From Miltoncostaea oceani (GTDB lineage Bacteria; Actinomycetota; Thermoleophilia; Miltoncostaeales; Miltoncostaeaceae), in the NCBI RefSeq assembly GCF_018141545.1, contig NZ_CP064356.1, forward strand, positions 248,001 to 312,000: a stretch of 64,000 nucleotides of DNA, given 5' to 3'. Both the position numbers and the translations under genes were made by a program. Shown one piece after another: positions 63,561 through 64,000 of the stretch (within the stretch, counting starts at the first letter, position 1; each line of letters starts with the position of its first letter). Below the pieces are notes generated by a model that saw nothing but the letters and a program-made list of their open reading frames with translations, had not been told where the DNA came from and made no database searches.

Positions 63561-64000
63561 CACGGCCCTCTCGGAGTCGCTCCTGCGGCGCGTGGAGCTG
63601 CGCGTCGCGCGGCGCCTCGACGGCCTGCTGCAGGGTGAGCGCCAGGGGCGGCGCCCGGGACCGGGCGGCGAGCCCGCGCTGACCCGCGCCTACGAGGACG
63701 GCGACGACGTGCGCTGGGTCGACTGGCCGCTCAGCGCCCGCACCGGCATGCCGATGGTGCGCGTCCCGGAGATCGAGCCGGTGCTCACCGCGTGGGCGCT
63801 GGTCGACTGCTCCCCGTCGATGGAGTACGGCACCACCGTCCAGACGAAGGCCGAGCTCGCCCGCGAGGTGCTCGCCGGCGTCGGGGTGGTGCTGCGCCGG
63901 CGGGGCGACCGCCTCGGGGTGATGGCGACGGCCACGGGCGACATCGACCTGATGCGGCCGCCCCGCGCGGACCGGCGCGGCCTGGTCGCCGCGATCGCCG
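63541..64000 (+). CDS. DUF58 protein (partial, runs off the window)
   Basis: The first 153 codons are seen. The DUF58 signature is ARRLDGLLQGERQGRRPGPG followed by TRAYEDGDDVRWVDWPLSA (R-x-Y-x-x-G-D-D-x-R-x-I/V-D-W), and a VWA-like strand with WALVDCSPSMEYGTTVQTK, whose D-x-S-x-S motif could bind a metal. GTG start 63541 has GGAG before it and overlaps moxR by 20 bp. DUF58 proteins work with MoxR ATPases. The 3' end is outside. Confidence 0.85.
   Translation, partial: MAAPPASTALSESLLRRVELRVARRLDGLLQGERQGRRPGPGGEPALTRAYEDGDDVRWVDWPLSARTGMPMVRVPEIEPVLTAWALVDCSPSMEYGTTVQTKAELAREVLAGVGVVLRRRGDRLGVMATATGDIDLMRPPRADRRGLVAAIA

Overview
The window is very GC-rich actinobacterial DNA. Genes are tightly packed, GTG starts are common, and genes inside operons are joined by 4-bp GTGA/ATGA stop-start overlaps. 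Many first genes have a TANNNT -10 box only 6-8 nt before the start codon, which is the layout of leaderless mRNAs. A thiol-type ArsC, an F420-type luciferase-like domain and NDH-2 also fit Actinobacteria. A deep branch such as Thermoleophilia is my guess; no marker gene settles it.

Positions 1-14306 are the right-hand part of an integrative conjugative element. On the minus strand it carries a conjugation module: an SCO6880-type protein cut by the window edge, a VirB6/TrbL-like membrane protein, a VirB8/TcpC-like protein and a small pilin-like protein. Next come an AAA-ATPase/subtilisin pair of the IetA/IetS type (defence or plasmid-competition system) and a secreted Ig-like surface protein with a membrane partner. 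On the plus strand are a double-HTH protein, an IclR-type regulator, a two-domain cell-wall hydrolase, an excisionase-like HTH protein and a tyrosine integrase, the last four joined by 4-bp overlaps. The element ends in a 46-bp copy of the 3' half of tRNA-Arg(CCU), so it uses that tRNA gene as its attachment site. The other end and the intact tRNA lie outside.

Positions 14400-19570 hold housekeeping and small genes: DUF5063, UspA, a PadR regulator with its DUF1700-like membrane partner, dodecin, a secreted Vps62-like protein and a PPOX-fold stress protein. Positions 19572-22023 are a divergent arsenic locus (arsM-arsR and aqpS-arsC) around one perfect operator dyad.

Positions 22043-49581 are a large nucleoside and nucleobase catabolism island. 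It has the urate-to-ureide pathway (three-subunit xanthine dehydrogenase, uricase, HIU hydrolase, OHCU decarboxylase, allantoinase, ureidoglycine aminohydrolase, an M20 amidohydrolase, an 8-oxoguanine/guanine deaminase-like enzyme) and a BMP-type nucleoside ABC transporter with a fused double permease. It also has deoA, cdd, a HAD phosphatase, add, a LOG-type nucleotide hydrolase, psuK-psuG, two aldehyde dehydrogenase genes, deoC, a PGM-family probable phosphopentomutase and a purine nucleoside phosphorylase. Together they could import nucleosides, free the bases, oxidise purines to ureides, and send (deoxy)ribose phosphate to central metabolism. Inside the island, 41437-41989 is a non-coding array of a palindromic motif repeated every 22-23 bp.

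Positions 49600-64000 hold NDH-2, two SDR enzymes, an MFS transporter, an epoxide-hydrolase-like enzyme, a fusion of a luciferase-like monooxygenase with an acyl-CoA ligase, a LytR_C protein, an unusual SF2 helicase with an arginine-rich tail and a small helical partner, and an S1C protease-MoxR-DUF58 operon cut by the right edge.
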